Origin: Helicobacter trogontum
Lineage (GTDB): Bacteria; Campylobacterota; Campylobacteria; Campylobacterales; Helicobacteraceae
Assembly: GCF_000765905.2 (NCBI RefSeq)
Contig: NZ_JRPL02000021.1
Coordinates: 1-40,751 of the forward strand
DNA length: 40,751 nt
Direction of reading: 5' to 3'
The notes under the pieces are model-generated. The model was not told the origin of the DNA. It saw only the letters and a program-made list of their open reading frames with translations, and searched no databases. The position numbers were made by a program, and so were the translations under genes. Shown here in pieces: positions 27,769 through 36,760 of this stretch (within the stretch, counting starts at the first letter, position 1; the number at the start of each line of letters is the position of its first letter).

Positions 27769-28743
27769 ATGGCAAAGAATGACTTAATCGGCGGTGCATT
27801 ATGGGATGCATATTCAAAAAAAGTAAGTGAAAGAATGGATAACCCCACACATTTGGGTGTGCTTACACAAAAAGATGCTGATGAAAAAGGTGCAAAACTT
27901 ATTGTTGCAGACTATGGTGCAGAATCTTGTGGCGATGCGGTAAGATTATATTGGCTCGTAGATTCTAATGATGTGATTATTGATGCAAAATTTAAGAGTT
28001 TTGGCTGTGGGACAGCAATCGCAAGTAGCGATATGATGGTGGAACTCTGTCTTGGTAAAAAAGTGCAAGATGCAGTAAAAATCACAAACCTTGATGTCGA
28101 GCATGCCTTGCGTGATGATCCTGAAACTCCTGCAGTACCTGGACAGAAAATGCACTGTTCAGTTATGGCGTATGATGTCATCAAAAAAGCAGCAGGAATA
28201 TATCTTGGCAAAGACGCAGCAGACTTTGAAAGCGAGATTATTGTATGTGAATGTGCAAGGGTTAGCCTATCTACTATCAAAGAAGTAATAAGGCTTAATG
28301 ATTTAAAAAGTGTAGAGGAAATCACTAATTATACAAAGGCAGGAGCATTTTGTAAAAGCTGCATTAAGCCTGGTGGACATGAAGCAAGAGAATATTATTT
28401 AGTGGACATACTTGCAGATGTGCGGGCTGAAATGGATAGAGAATCTGTGAAAAAAGTCGCTGATAAAGGTGGTGAAATTGCATTTGCTGAGATGACAATG
28501 GTGCAAAAAGTAAAGGCAATTGACAAAATAATTGATGTTAATATTCGCCCTATGCTTATGATGGATGGTGGTGATATGGAGATTTTAGATATTAAAGATA
28601 CAAGTGATGGCTTTATCGATGTATACATTCGTTATCTTGGAGCATGTAGTGGTTGTGCAAGTGGTGCGACAGGCACACTCTATGCCATTGAATCTGTTTT
28701 ACAAGAACAACTAGATTCTAGAATCCGCGTTTTACCAATATGA
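27769..28743 (+). CDS. nifU: Iron-sulfur cluster scaffold NifU
   Basis: Modular scaffold on which Fe-S clusters are assembled before transfer to apoproteins. It has all three NifU domains: an IscU-type N-terminus with Cys54, Cys80 and Cys130; a central BFD-like [2Fe-2S] domain with Cys160, Cys162, Cys195 and Cys198; and a C-terminal Nfu domain with CSGC (Cys293, Cys296). At 324 residues it is complete. AAAGGAAAAGAA precedes the ATG. Its neighbour nifS supplies sulfur. In Helicobacter this pair is the main, not nitrogenase-specific, Fe-S system, consistent with no nitrogenase gene here. Confidence 0.96.
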   Translation: MAKNDLIGGALWDAYSKKVSERMDNPTHLGVLTQKDADEKGAKLIVADYGAESCGDAVRLYWLVDSNDVIIDAKFKSFGCGTAIASSDMMVELCLGKKVQDAVKITNLDVEHALRDDPETPAVPGQKMHCSVMAYDVIKKAAGIYLGKDAADFESEIIVCECARVSLSTIKEVIRLNDLKSVEEITNYTKAGAFCKSCIKPGGHEAREYYLVDILADVRAEMDRESVKKVADKGGEIAFAEMTMVQKVKAIDKIIDVNIRPMLMMDGGDMEILDIKDTSDGFIDVYIRYLGACSGCASGATGTLYAIESVLQEQLDSRIRVLPI

Positions 28744-29429
28744 TGAAATCAGAATCTCTTGGCAAGACAATTCTTGTTGGATTTTCACATACATTAACAT
28801 GGGGATAAAAAGCCCTACATGAAATTCAAACTTATTGCATTACAGGGTATAAGAATCTTATGTATTCTTTAGCCTTGGGAAAGACGCATATTAAAATTAT
28901 TCCTTGTTTTATCTAAGATCATAAGATAGACTGCGTTATTTTTTAGCGTTGTTGGATATTTGTATTTAGAATCTGTTTTAGTAAATGTTTAAATACTTTA
29001 TCATTAATCTTAAAACCTAACTAGCCTTCCTTACATCATAAATATCTACACATTCTCTCCCATAAAACTATCATAAGAGCAATCCAATTAGAAATATTCT
29101 AAACATTCATCCAATTCACAGATAATATAAACAAAAAAGCCTTAAGATTATTTCACAAAACTTCATAGCTCCCATAACATTATTTTATGGAAGTAAAGAG
29201 ATGAGATTAAACTCTGCAACTATATGAAGAATATATGCGAACTTAGATCTCCTATGCTACTTTACTCATTTTTGATGAGTTATCAAATCAACACATAATA
29301 AATCATTATAAATGATTTTAAAAATCTTTACTTTATAAGATATCTTATTTACATTTTTACATCAAAAAAAAATAACTAAAGCTTTAAAATTTTTATATAT
29401 CAAAGAATGGGCTTGAATACAAAAGTTCA
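28744..29429. other. Noncoding stretch after nifU with several small hairpins
   Basis: About 690 bp with no credible gene on either strand. A GGCAAGA/TCTTGTT hairpin with G-U pairs near 28761-28778 may weakly terminate nifU. Later inverted repeats are CCATAA/TTATGG near 29171-29189, ACTCAT/ATGAGT at 29264-29280 and AATCATT/AATGATT at 29301-29317. The clustering of hairpins suggests decayed genes or an untranslated RNA, but nothing recognisable is present. Confidence 0.4.
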
Positions 29430-29582
29430 TTACAAAAATTGCAAAACAACACTCCCTACACCCACGAGCAAAGCTGTAAAAGACATAATAAGATTTATAT
29501 TTACGCCATCACGCTTCTTCTCCAAAACCTGCACACGATTGCGTAACTCATTGATTTTTGCTTCTTGGTTATCATCTATTTG
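29430..29582 (-). pseudogene. Remnant of a small coiled-coil/membrane protein, start missing
   Basis: A 50-codon frame reads QIDDNQEAKINELRNRVQVL, then EKKRDGVNINLIMSFTALLV and GVGSVVLQFL before TAA. It has a charged helix with heptad-like spacing (a probable coiled coil) followed by one transmembrane segment, the look of a real small inner-membrane protein. Two TAG codons stand immediately before the first codon, and no ATG, GTG or TTG near the beginning would keep the coiled coil. The simplest reading is that the 5' end is lost or frameshifted; use of an unusual start (ATA at the second codon) cannot be excluded. The plus-strand frame over the same place is not protein-like. Confidence 0.5.
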
Positions 29583-29777
29583 CTACTAAAATACAAAATA
29601 AATTAAAGGTAAATAAAGAGGGTTTATGTATAAACTTATATTAAATAACTAATTGATTTAAGCTCTATTTTCCATGAAACATCTTGGCATATAGTTCATA
29701 TTTACCAATATATCAAGGGTATAGAATTGTGTTTCAAAAATAAGTTATATATCTATCGCAACGCAATTTTCTTGTAA

Positions 29778-30482
29778 TTATTCAAGATCTATGTATCTCA
29801 CTTTATTTTTACGCAAATACAGCCATTCACCATTAGCAAATACACTTTCAATATGTGCATCTTCTTTTAACCCATACACTCTATTAATATTTACGTAACG
29901 ATACAAGATTCCAATAGATATAAGATGAGCTTTGCCATGATCATCGATGTAGAAAAATTGTGGATAAACTACTTGTTGAAATTTCATATTTTTGGTAGTT
30001 AAGCCACCAATTTTCATACGTAAAGATTCTGGTATCTCTATTGCACCATCATAGCTATATGCACCATTATAATAGGTATTTCCATTGCTTAAAACTCTGT
30101 CCTTTTTTTCTTTGTTGTGGATTGTATCAAGCACAAATAATCTTTGTGCGTTTTTTTCATTATAATAGCCACTATGCTTATATGCGAGCTCTAAATAGTA
30201 TTCTCGTTTTTGTAGCCACTCTTCATTTCTGCCATGCTTTATTTGTGAAAAAAGTTGTTCTTCTAATTTTAGATTCTCAGTTTTATTTGCCTTAGAATCT
30301 TTTTGTTTTTGCACAATCTCATCATATAGCTCTTTATTGAGCACATATGTACCACTATAATCTTTTGCATATTTTCTAGCCTTATAGTATTGTGGATCAA
30401 GCACATAAAAAGTGCAACCACAAAATACAATAACACTCATCACAAGGCAAAATTTAACACCATAAAAAAATAGAGTCCGCAT
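29778..30482 (-). CDS. Putative lipoprotein of unknown function
   Basis: A 234-residue exported protein. The N-terminus MRTLFFYGVKFCLVMSVIVF ends in a CGC lipobox-like site (FCG-Cys23), so it is probably lipidated. After that come a charged helical region rich in Lys, Glu and Asn (about residues 50-125) and a C-terminal part with YYNGAYSYDGAIEIPESLRM and many aromatic strands. I do not recognise the family. GAGAGGATATT precedes the ATG, and a TATGAT (minus, 30513-30518) is a possible -10. It is divergent from the secreted protein at 30589 with 106 bp between them. Confidence 0.7.
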   Translation of the reverse strand: MRTLFFYGVKFCLVMSVIVFCGCTFYVLDPQYYKARKYAKDYSGTYVLNKELYDEIVQKQKDSKANKTENLKLEEQLFSQIKHGRNEEWLQKREYYLELAYKHSGYYNEKNAQRLFVLDTIHNKEKKDRVLSNGNTYYNGAYSYDGAIEIPESLRMKIGGLTTKNMKFQQVVYPQFFYIDDHGKAHLISIGILYRYVNINRVYGLKEDAHIESVFANGEWLYLRKNKVRYIDLE

Positions 30483-30550
30483 AATATCCTCTCACAATGA
30501 TATGAATATGGAATCATAGCAATAAATACTACAAAATGTTTTATTTTCGT

Positions 30551-30556
30551 TATAAT
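30551..30556 (+). promoter_or_regulatory. -10 box (TATAAT) for the secreted protein-pdxA unit
   Basis: Perfect TATAAT 33 bp before the ATG at 30589; the predicted transcript would start near 30563 and include a GGAG ribosome site. It probably serves both the 172-residue protein and pdxA. Confidence 0.5.
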
Positions 30557-30588
30557 GGAGGCCTTATTTTAAAAGTAATGGAGAGATT

Positions 30589-31107
30589 ATGTCGTATTTT
30601 AAGAAAATTGTATGTGCTTTGGGTTTATGTTGTGGGACAATATTTCAATGCTTTGCAGAATCGAGTAATAATAATCTCATGCCACTTGAGGCAACACGCA
30701 TAAAACTATTTGAGATTCTATATCCGCAACAATTAACAACATTGGAACAAAAAAAAGCTTTTGTAAAAAAATACTACAAGTCTAGCGAAGAACACGAAAC
30801 TTTTATCTTTCCAAATCAAACACTAGAAAATGTATATAATGCATATGTAAGAGCATATCCAACAAACGCCTTTGGTGTTAGCATATTGCATAAAGAACTG
30901 CCGCGAACAAATAAAGCCTTTAGAGCAGATAGCAATGATGAGCGTATGGGATATGTACTAATGTATGTCTGGGATGGGGATAAAAAGCTAACTATTACAA
31001 ACACAAGAATAGAGGATGATAATCTTTGTGGTAAAGAACTTTTAGAATTCGAAGAGCAAAAGGGGCAAACTATATTAAAATCAAACTTTGAGCAATATTG
31101 TTTTTAA
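30589..31107 (+). CDS. Secreted/periplasmic protein of unknown function
   Basis: A 172-residue protein with a clear Sec signal peptide (KKIVCALGLCCGTIFQCFA, cut before ESSN at about residue 24). The mature protein is small, with charged helices and a C-terminal DGDKKLTITNTRIEDDNLCG segment that suggests beta strands. Two cysteines (in NLCGKE and the last EQYCF) could form a disulfide in the periplasm. I do not recognise a family. ATGGAGAGATT gives a good ribosome site. Its stop is 16 nt before pdxA, so the two are almost certainly co-transcribed. Confidence 0.75.
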   Translation: MSYFKKIVCALGLCCGTIFQCFAESSNNNLMPLEATRIKLFEILYPQQLTTLEQKKAFVKKYYKSSEEHETFIFPNQTLENVYNAYVRAYPTNAFGVSILHKELPRTNKAFRADSNDERMGYVLMYVWDGDKKLTITNTRIEDDNLCGKELLEFEEQKGQTILKSNFEQYCF

Positions 31108-31123
31108 TCACTAAGGGCGAAAT

Positions 31124-32710
31124 ATGAAACATCAAAATCTAAACGCCTTATTACATACAGATAACATCAATACAGATGCAAGTAATACAGATTTAAATAA
31201 TACACTGCAATCCTTAACAACTCTTGAGACTATAGAGTCCCTGCAACAAGCATACCATGAACATACAGGCACAAAAAGGCAAGATTCTATAAACAAGCTA
31301 GAATCTCATATGGCACAAAAAAATGTGATAAAAAACTCTATATTCAAAGATTATAGCAGAGATGTTACCATAACACGCACGCGAAAAACACTACATTCAA
31401 TGGAAATAGAGGCGCGTATGCATAATGGAAAAAATCCCTATACAAATACTGCTAAAAGTTCAATACATGACTCTAAAGATTCACAAACAAGGCAAATTGG
31501 GACTATAAAACAAAAAAAGCTAGTATATGTTTCTGTTGGTGATATTAATGGGATTGGACTTGAGCTTATTCTACGCAATCATGCAGAAATTGCAACATAT
31601 TGTAAGCCTATTTATTGTATAGATTTTGAGATATTAGAACATGCGGCAAACAAATTGAGCTTTCAGATTCCAAACGATATGTATATTCATCCATTAAATA
31701 TGCAAGATATATTTGAAGGAGAAGCAACGATAAAGCCTGGACAAATATGTGCAAAAAGCGGACTGTATAGCTTTAAGTCATTTGAGATAGCATTAGAGCT
31801 AAGCATAGAGCATAATGCATGTCTTGTTACACTCCCCATTCATAAATATGCATGGCAATTAGCTGGTATACAATATGCTGGACATACACAATATTTACGA
31901 CACAGATTCCAAAAAGAGGCTATTATGATGCTTGGTTGCAAGGAGATGTTTGTAGCACTCTATACCGATCATATTCCATTAAGCAAAGTTGCAAGTACTA
32001 TACAAAAAGAGCGGCTTTTGCAGTTTTTTAAAGATTTTTATCATGCTTATAGTTTGCTTTTTATGCCCACACAAGAAGAACAAACATTAAAGAATAATAC
32101 AAAACATGACTTATCATCTAAAAGCCCACATGAAATCCAACCAGAATCACTACAAAACTTATCATCAAACACATTAAAACAAGATTTAATTAATGCAAAG
32201 TTGGTAAAAAGGCTGCTCTATGATGAAAAAAATTCTATAGAGCAAAAAGAAAAACTACAAGATTCAATGCAACATAATCTTGTGTCACAAGACACAAGAG
32301 AACTAAAAATAGCGGTTTTAGGTCTTAATCCACATGCAGGTGATAATGGTGTATTGGGACATGAGGATAGGATTATTGATGAGTGTATAAAAATTATTAA
32401 TGAAGAAATTGGAAGTGAAGTTTTTATCGGCACTATTGCACCAGATTCTGCATTTATCCCACATAATAGAAAACAATATAAAGTATTTCTTGCAATGTAT
32501 CATGATAGCGGATTAGCCCCGCTTAAGGCACTCTATTTTGATAAAAGTATTAATGTGAGTTTAAATCTTCCAATATTACGCATAAGCCCAGATCATGGCA
32601 CATGCTTTGATAAAGCATATAAAATGAGTAATGAAATAAGCATGGAAAGCTATCTTGAAAGTTTTAGATTTTTATATCAAGCCAATACACAATATTATCT
32701 TGAGGTGTAA
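31124..32710 (+). CDS. pdxA: 4-hydroxythreonine-4-phosphate dehydrogenase PdxA, extended
   Basis: Oxidises 4-phosphohydroxy-L-threonine on the way to pyridoxal phosphate. The PdxA core begins near residue 131 (KKLVYVSVGDINGIGLELIL). Its metal-binding histidines are His254 in AGHTQYL, His283 in TDHIPLSKV and His460 in MYHDSGLAPLKALYF; LGLNPHAGDNGVLG and RISPDHGTCFD are also conserved. Related Helicobacter enzymes are about 307 residues; this one has 528. The surplus is a 130-residue polar N-terminal part and about 75 residues inserted at 315-393, between the domains, both rich in Asn, Gln, Lys and Ser. No alternative Met lies close to the core start, and AAGGG precedes the first ATG. The enzyme's active-site residues are intact, so it is likely functional. 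pdxJ, often adjacent, is absent here. Confidence 0.9.
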   Translation: MKHQNLNALLHTDNINTDASNTDLNNTLQSLTTLETIESLQQAYHEHTGTKRQDSINKLESHMAQKNVIKNSIFKDYSRDVTITRTRKTLHSMEIEARMHNGKNPYTNTAKSSIHDSKDSQTRQIGTIKQKKLVYVSVGDINGIGLELILRNHAEIATYCKPIYCIDFEILEHAANKLSFQIPNDMYIHPLNMQDIFEGEATIKPGQICAKSGLYSFKSFEIALELSIEHNACLVTLPIHKYAWQLAGIQYAGHTQYLRHRFQKEAIMMLGCKEMFVALYTDHIPLSKVASTIQKERLLQFFKDFYHAYSLLFMPTQEEQTLKNNTKHDLSSKSPHEIQPESLQNLSSNTLKQDLINAKLVKRLLYDEKNSIEQKEKLQDSMQHNLVSQDTRELKIAVLGLNPHAGDNGVLGHEDRIIDECIKIINEEIGSEVFIGTIAPDSAFIPHNRKQYKVFLAMYHDSGLAPLKALYFDKSINVSLNLPILRISPDHGTCFDKAYKMSNEISMESYLESFRFLYQANTQYYLEV

Positions 32711-32901
32711 AACAAGATGTAGCAACAAAATCAATCATCTTAATAATTACATTATGATTTGTGATATAGAGTGTCGCTAAGATATGATAGATTGAGCAAT
32801 AATTTGTTTTGTATCAACATCATAAATATTAAGTCTTTAAATACATAAGATAGCCTGAATTGTAGAGTAGATTATAAAAAACAATGTATATAAGAATGAG
32901 A

Positions 32902-33962
32902 TTAGATTATTTCTTCAATAAAATATCTTGGTCTCCGCTTAGATTCAGCATAGATTTTGCCAATATACTCTCCAATAATCCCTAAACTCAAAAGTTGAAT
33001 CCCACTAAAAAAACACAGAGGAATAATCGTTGAAGCCCAGCCATACACCACACCATCAGTAAAAAGCTTCACAAAAAGTGCATAACAACCAAGTGCAATT
33101 GAAAGTATAAAAAATATAATACCTAACACACTCACAAGCCTTAAGGGCACAATGCTAAAACTTGTTACACCATTCCAAGCAAAAGACAGCATCTTGCCTA
33201 AAGGATACTTAGATTCACCTGCAAAACGCTCCAATCTATCATATTCTACCACCGCACTTTTAAAACCAAGTAAAGGCACAATACCACGTAGAAACAGATT
33301 TACTTCGCTAAAATTAAGTAAGGCTTGGATAGCCCTACTTGAAAGTAGTCGATAATCAGCATGATTATAGATAATTTTAACGCCCATAATCTCCATAAGC
33401 CTGTAAAACCCAAGTGCAGTATGCTTTTTGAAAAAGCTATCTTTTTGTCGCGATTTTCTCACACCATAAATAACTTCAGCACCTGCCCTAGCCTTTGCTA
33501 CAAATTCATCAATTACACTAATATCATCTTGCAAATCACAATCTATACTAATAGCACAATCGCATTTATCTGCCACATATTCTAATCCTGCTAAAAGAGC
33601 ATTTTGATGACCACAATTACGAGACAATTTTAAAGAGATAGTTTTAATGCAACTTTCTTTAGACTTTTTAATATCAAACACTAACTTACTATTTAATTCA
33701 TTATTTGAAGAAGCAGTTGAAATATCTATAGCTGCTTGTTCTACATCTGGGGGGGGGGGGTAAATGCGGTATTTTGGCTACTTAAGTCCTTTAAAATTGC
33801 CCATGTATTATCTTTACTTCCATCATCTACAAATACACAAAAGCTTTCCTTGGAAATACTCTTAGATTCAATAAGCTGCTCTAACTTTCTAGATATGATT
33901 TTATGGGTTTCTTGTAATACCTCTTCTTCATTGTAACAAGGAATAACAACGGCTAATATCAT
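32902..33962 (-). CDS. Phase-variable family 2 glycosyltransferase, out of frame in this copy
   Basis: A GtrB/DPM1-like glycosyltransferase that would load a sugar onto polyprenyl phosphate. The first 64 or so codons give MILAVVIPCYNEEEVLQE and FVDDGSKDNTW, the GT-A nucleotide-binding site. A run of 12 C (33749-33760) then shifts the frame, so translation stops at a TAG at 33741-33743. The remaining part continues in another frame: PDVEQAAIDIS, then the NCGHQNALLAGL and SIDCDLQDD catalytic segment and two C-terminal membrane helices (LVSVLGIIFFILSIALGCYA and IIPLCFFSGIQLLSLGIIG). Tracts of 10 or 13 C would restore one protein of about 353 residues. The sequence therefore captures the OFF state, although assembly error at the homopolymer is possible. 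Target glycan unknown. Confidence 0.88.
33749..33760 (-). repeat. Poly-C (12) phase-variation tract inside the glycosyltransferase gene
   Basis: Twelve G on the plus strand (C on the coding strand) within codons 65-70. Slipped-strand mispairing at such tracts switches genes on and off in Helicobacter and Campylobacter. Frame arithmetic shows 10 or 13 C are ON and 11 or 12 are OFF. Confidence 0.92.
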
Positions 33963-34425
33963 ATATCTAACTCCCTATCGCATCTATCTAGCATCTATCT
34001 AGTATCAATCTTAACATTATGCATTCACACATAATACAAACATAGAATCCAAACCTTAGAAACTAGACTAAAGATTACTAGATTCTATTCTATAAAAACT
34101 TAATACACAATATTATCCTAAACATGTAAATTTTAGCATTTGATACATAGCAGGATATATTTACATGTGTTTTCTCTTGTATACTTAAAATCTGTAAAAA
34201 GCTAGTCTCAAGCTATAAAAATGATTCTATTTGTAATACTTTCAGTAATTAAAAAATGCTGATATGACCTCTAGCATAATAAGTTTTGTAAATCTAAGGA
34301 TTAAGAAAGTAGTGAGAATACAAAATGCGTGATATCGAATTATTATAAGGTGTATAGTTGGAATTTACGAATACTTCTATTATAAATATTGGATTGCAAG
34401 TGTATTTTATGCCTTACATAAGAAG
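33963..34425. other. Noncoding stretch upstream of the glycosyltransferase gene
   Basis: AT-rich, no credible frame on either strand and no RNA gene recognised. It should contain the promoter of the minus-strand glycosyltransferase, but no clean -10 stands out. Confidence 0.45.
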
Positions 34426-34448
34426 TTACAATATTTACTATATTGTAA
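34426..34448. repeat. Inverted repeat (9-bp arms) upstream of the reductase-leuC operon
   Basis: TTACAATAT at 34426-34434 and ATATTGTAA at 34440-34448 are perfect arms around a 5-nt centre. It lies about 200 bp upstream of the gene start and 79 bp before a second, stronger palindrome. A regulatory or hairpin role is inferred. Confidence 0.5.
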
Positions 34449-34526
34449 TATTACTAATATATATTTTGTTATAATTATCAATAGGCTATATTGTAGGGTT
34501 TTTTATTCTTATATCTAGTAGAGTAG

Positions 34527-34552
34527 AATATGTGAAATGCTTTTCACATATT
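34527..34552. promoter_or_regulatory. Candidate operator: inverted repeat with 11-bp arms upstream of the reductase-leuC operon
   Basis: AATATGTGAAA at 34527-34537 and TTTCACATATT at 34542-34552 are perfect arms around TGCT. The centre lies about 70-80 bp upstream of the extended -10 at 34606-34614, a place typical of an activator. The TGTGA...TCACA halves resemble CRP/FNR-family sites but with an 8-nt, not 6-nt, gap, so the binding protein is unknown. Confidence 0.45.
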
Positions 34553-34605
34553 TACGTTGTTATCTTACTTAAAGTCTATCTTTTAGAAAAAACTAAAAAA
34601 CAACA

Positions 34606-34614
34606 TGTTATAAT
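34606..34614 (+). promoter_or_regulatory. Extended -10 promoter of the reductase-leuC operon
   Basis: TGTTATAAT, a TGn-extended perfect -10, 33 bp before the ATG at 34647. The transcript would begin near 34621 and carry the AAAAGGAAA ribosome site. Confidence 0.6.
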
Positions 34615-34646
34615 ATAGCCCATGTCGCAATAAAAAAAGGAAATTT

Positions 34647-35165
34647 ATGCAAACATTACTACTTTTTTCACATACATTTTGGGAAAACTCCAAAGTCAAT
34701 AAAGCATTATTAGAATCTGCTAAAACGCTTTCAGATCTAAAGGTTCACAATCTTACTGAAACCTACAAAGATGGTGTAATTGATGTAGAATCTGAAATTA
34801 AACTTTTAAGAGATTCCCAAAAAATCATCTTTCAATTTCCACTCTTTTGGTATGGCACACCTTCACTCATGAAGGAGTGGCAAGACCAAGTTTTGACACA
34901 TATTTTATATAGCAAAGATTCTCAAGTCTTACAAGGCAAAAAGTTTCAGATCGTCGTCACTATAGGTGGGGCAAAAGAGAGCTATGATGGGCATCATGGG
35001 TATGGTCTTGAGGCAATCTTATCACCACTTACAAATACGTTTAAATATTGTGGTTGCGATGTTTTAGAGTCTTTTGCAATCTTTAGTGCTAAAGTGGATA
35101 CATTGCCTTTGCAAGAATATCTAACAGTATTACAAAGTGATAAAAAGGAGAAAATATGGGAATGA
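34647..35165 (+). CDS. NAD(P)H quinone oxidoreductase, flavodoxin-like fold (KefF/MdaB-like)
   Basis: A 172-residue cytoplasmic FMN/FAD flavoprotein of the NAD(P)H dehydrogenase (quinone) family (flavodoxin-2 fold), which reduces quinones by two electrons or serves as a KefF-like accessory. The opening [18 protein letters not shown] is the phosphate-binding loop region, [19 protein letters not shown] near residue 60 is the hallmark segment, and [18 protein letters not shown] near 108 completes the flavin site. The length is normal. It starts after AAAGGAAATTT. The last codons overlap the start of leuC by 10 nt (35156-35165), so it is the first gene of a two-gene operon. No K+ efflux gene is adjacent, so a KefF role is not supported here. 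Confidence 0.88.
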   Translation: MQTLLLFSHTFWENSKVNKALLESAKTLSDLKVHNLTETYKDGVIDVESEIKLLRDSQKIIFQFPLFWYGTPSLMKEWQDQVLTHILYSKDSQVLQGKKFQIVVTIGGAKESYDGHHGYGLEAILSPLTNTFKYCGCDVLESFAIFSAKVDTLPLQEYLTVLQSDKKEKIWE

Positions 35166-36418
35166 CAATGAGTCAAAAGATTCTAGCTGATAGGGCAGGA
35201 TTAGAATCGGTTAAAGCAAATGATTTAATTCGAGCAAAGCTTGATATGGTGCTTGGTAATGACATTACTACACCTGTGGCAATTAATGCTTTTAAAGAGG
35301 CAAAATTCACACAAGTTTTTGATAAAAATAAGATCTCGCTCGTAATGGATCACTTCGCACCAAATAAGGACATAAAAGCTGCTACACAAAGCCAACAATG
35401 TCGTTGCTTTGCAAATGATTTTGATATCAAACATTACTATGATGTAGGGAATATGGGGGTGGAGCATGCGTTGTTACCTGAACAAGGCATTGTAACCATT
35501 GGCGATCTAATCATTGGGGCAGATTCTCATACATGTACTTATGGGGCACTTGGAGCATTTAGCACAGGTGTAGGAAGCACAGATATGGCTGTTGGTATGG
35601 CAACTGGTGAGGCGTGGTTTAAAGTTCCAAAAGCAATGAGATTTAACCTTAGGGGTAAGTTACGCCCTTATGTAAGTGGTAAGGATGTGATTTTACATAT
35701 TATTGGTAAAATTGGTGTTGATGGGGCATTATACAAGAGTATGGAATTTGGTGGAGAGGGACTTAAAAATCTTACCATTGATGATAGGTTATGTATCGCA
35801 AATATGGCAATTGAAGCCGGAGCTAAAAATGGTATTTTTGAAGTTGATGATATCACTATTGAATATGCTAAAGCACGCACAAGCAAAGAGTTTAGAATTT
35901 ATAAAGCAGATGATGATGCAGAATATGAAGAGTTTTTTGACATTGATTTAGATTCCATAGATCATACTGTAGCATTTCCGCATTTACCTGAAAACACAAA
36001 AGAAAAGGATGAGTGGGGTGAGATAAAGATTGATCAAGTTGTGATTGGCTCTTGTACAAATGGCAGGTTAAGTGATATGCAAGTGACAGCTGAGATTTTA
36101 AAAGATAAAACAATTGCAAAAAATACGCGTTGTATTATTATTCCTGCGACACAGAATATATATTTAGAGTGTATTAATCGTGGGTATTTAGAGACGTTTA
36201 TTAAAGCTGGTGCAGTAGTTTCTACACCTACTTGTGGTCCTTGTCTTGGCGGACACATGGGAATCTTAGCTGCAAATGAAAAATGTGTATCGACTACAAA
36301 TCGAAACTTTGTAGGTCGTATGGGACATGTAACAAGTGAAGTGTATCTTGCATCGCCAGAAGTTGCAGCTGCTAGTGCAGTGAGGGGGATTCTAAGCTCT
36401 CCACAAGATGTTATTTGA
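35156..36418 (+). CDS. leuC: 3-isopropylmalate dehydratase large subunit
   Basis: Aconitase-family [4Fe-4S] subunit of isopropylmalate isomerase in leucine synthesis. The cluster ligands are Cys300 in [12 protein letters not shown] and Cys360 and Cys363 in [20 protein letters not shown] and [15 protein letters not shown] are also conserved. At 420 residues it is the shorter LeuC type that works with a roughly 163-residue LeuD, as found at 4651-5142, not the longer enterobacterial type. AAAGGAG stands 5 nt before the ATG at 35156, so this first of several in-frame ATGs is favoured; it overlaps the preceding reductase gene. No leuA, leuB or leuD is adjacent. An ATCATG/CATGAT hairpin overlaps the stop codon. 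Confidence 0.95.
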   Translation: MGMTMSQKILADRAGLESVKANDLIRAKLDMVLGNDITTPVAINAFKEAKFTQVFDKNKISLVMDHFAPNKDIKAATQSQQCRCFANDFDIKHYYDVGNMGVEHALLPEQGIVTIGDLIIGADSHTCTYGALGAFSTGVGSTDMAVGMATGEAWFKVPKAMRFNLRGKLRPYVSGKDVILHIIGKIGVDGALYKSMEFGGEGLKNLTIDDRLCIANMAIEAGAKNGIFEVDDITIEYAKARTSKEFRIYKADDDAEYEEFFDIDLDSIDHTVAFPHLPENTKEKDEWGEIKIDQVVIGSCTNGRLSDMQVTAEILKDKTIAKNTRCIIIPATQNIYLECINRGYLETFIKAGAVVSTPTCGPCLGGHMGILAANEKCVSTTNRNFVGRMGHVTSEVYLASPEVAAASAVRGILSSPQDVI

Positions 36419-36760
36419 TCATGAAACATGATTGATTTGGATTGATGAATTTTAGAATCTTTTTTGCACTTAGTTGGCTATATAAATTTAAGAAAGTTAA
36501 TAAAGAATCTTGAATTTTCATCTTGGTTAAGATAGATATAGATAAATGTAGTGAAACCTAGTTTGTTTGTATCTTGAGTTTCTTTGTTTCCTCTAGAGAA
36601 TGCAACCTAGATTCTATGATATATATACTGATACACGTATCATAAAAGTCTTCATCTATAATGTAAAATAGGGAATATTGATTTTGTAAAATCTTGTTTT
36701 TATCTAAGATAAGATTCTAAAAAGATGAAAGCTTATGAGATTTATAATAAGGGGTATAAA
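36419..36760. other. Intergenic region between leuC and the DUF3240 gene
   Basis: No gene seen. It contains the ATCATG-AAA-CATGAT hairpin at 36418-36432 and a 14-bp palindrome TGATAC-AC-GTATCA at 36629-36642. The latter lies about 120 bp upstream of the next gene and might be an operator. Confidence 0.4.
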
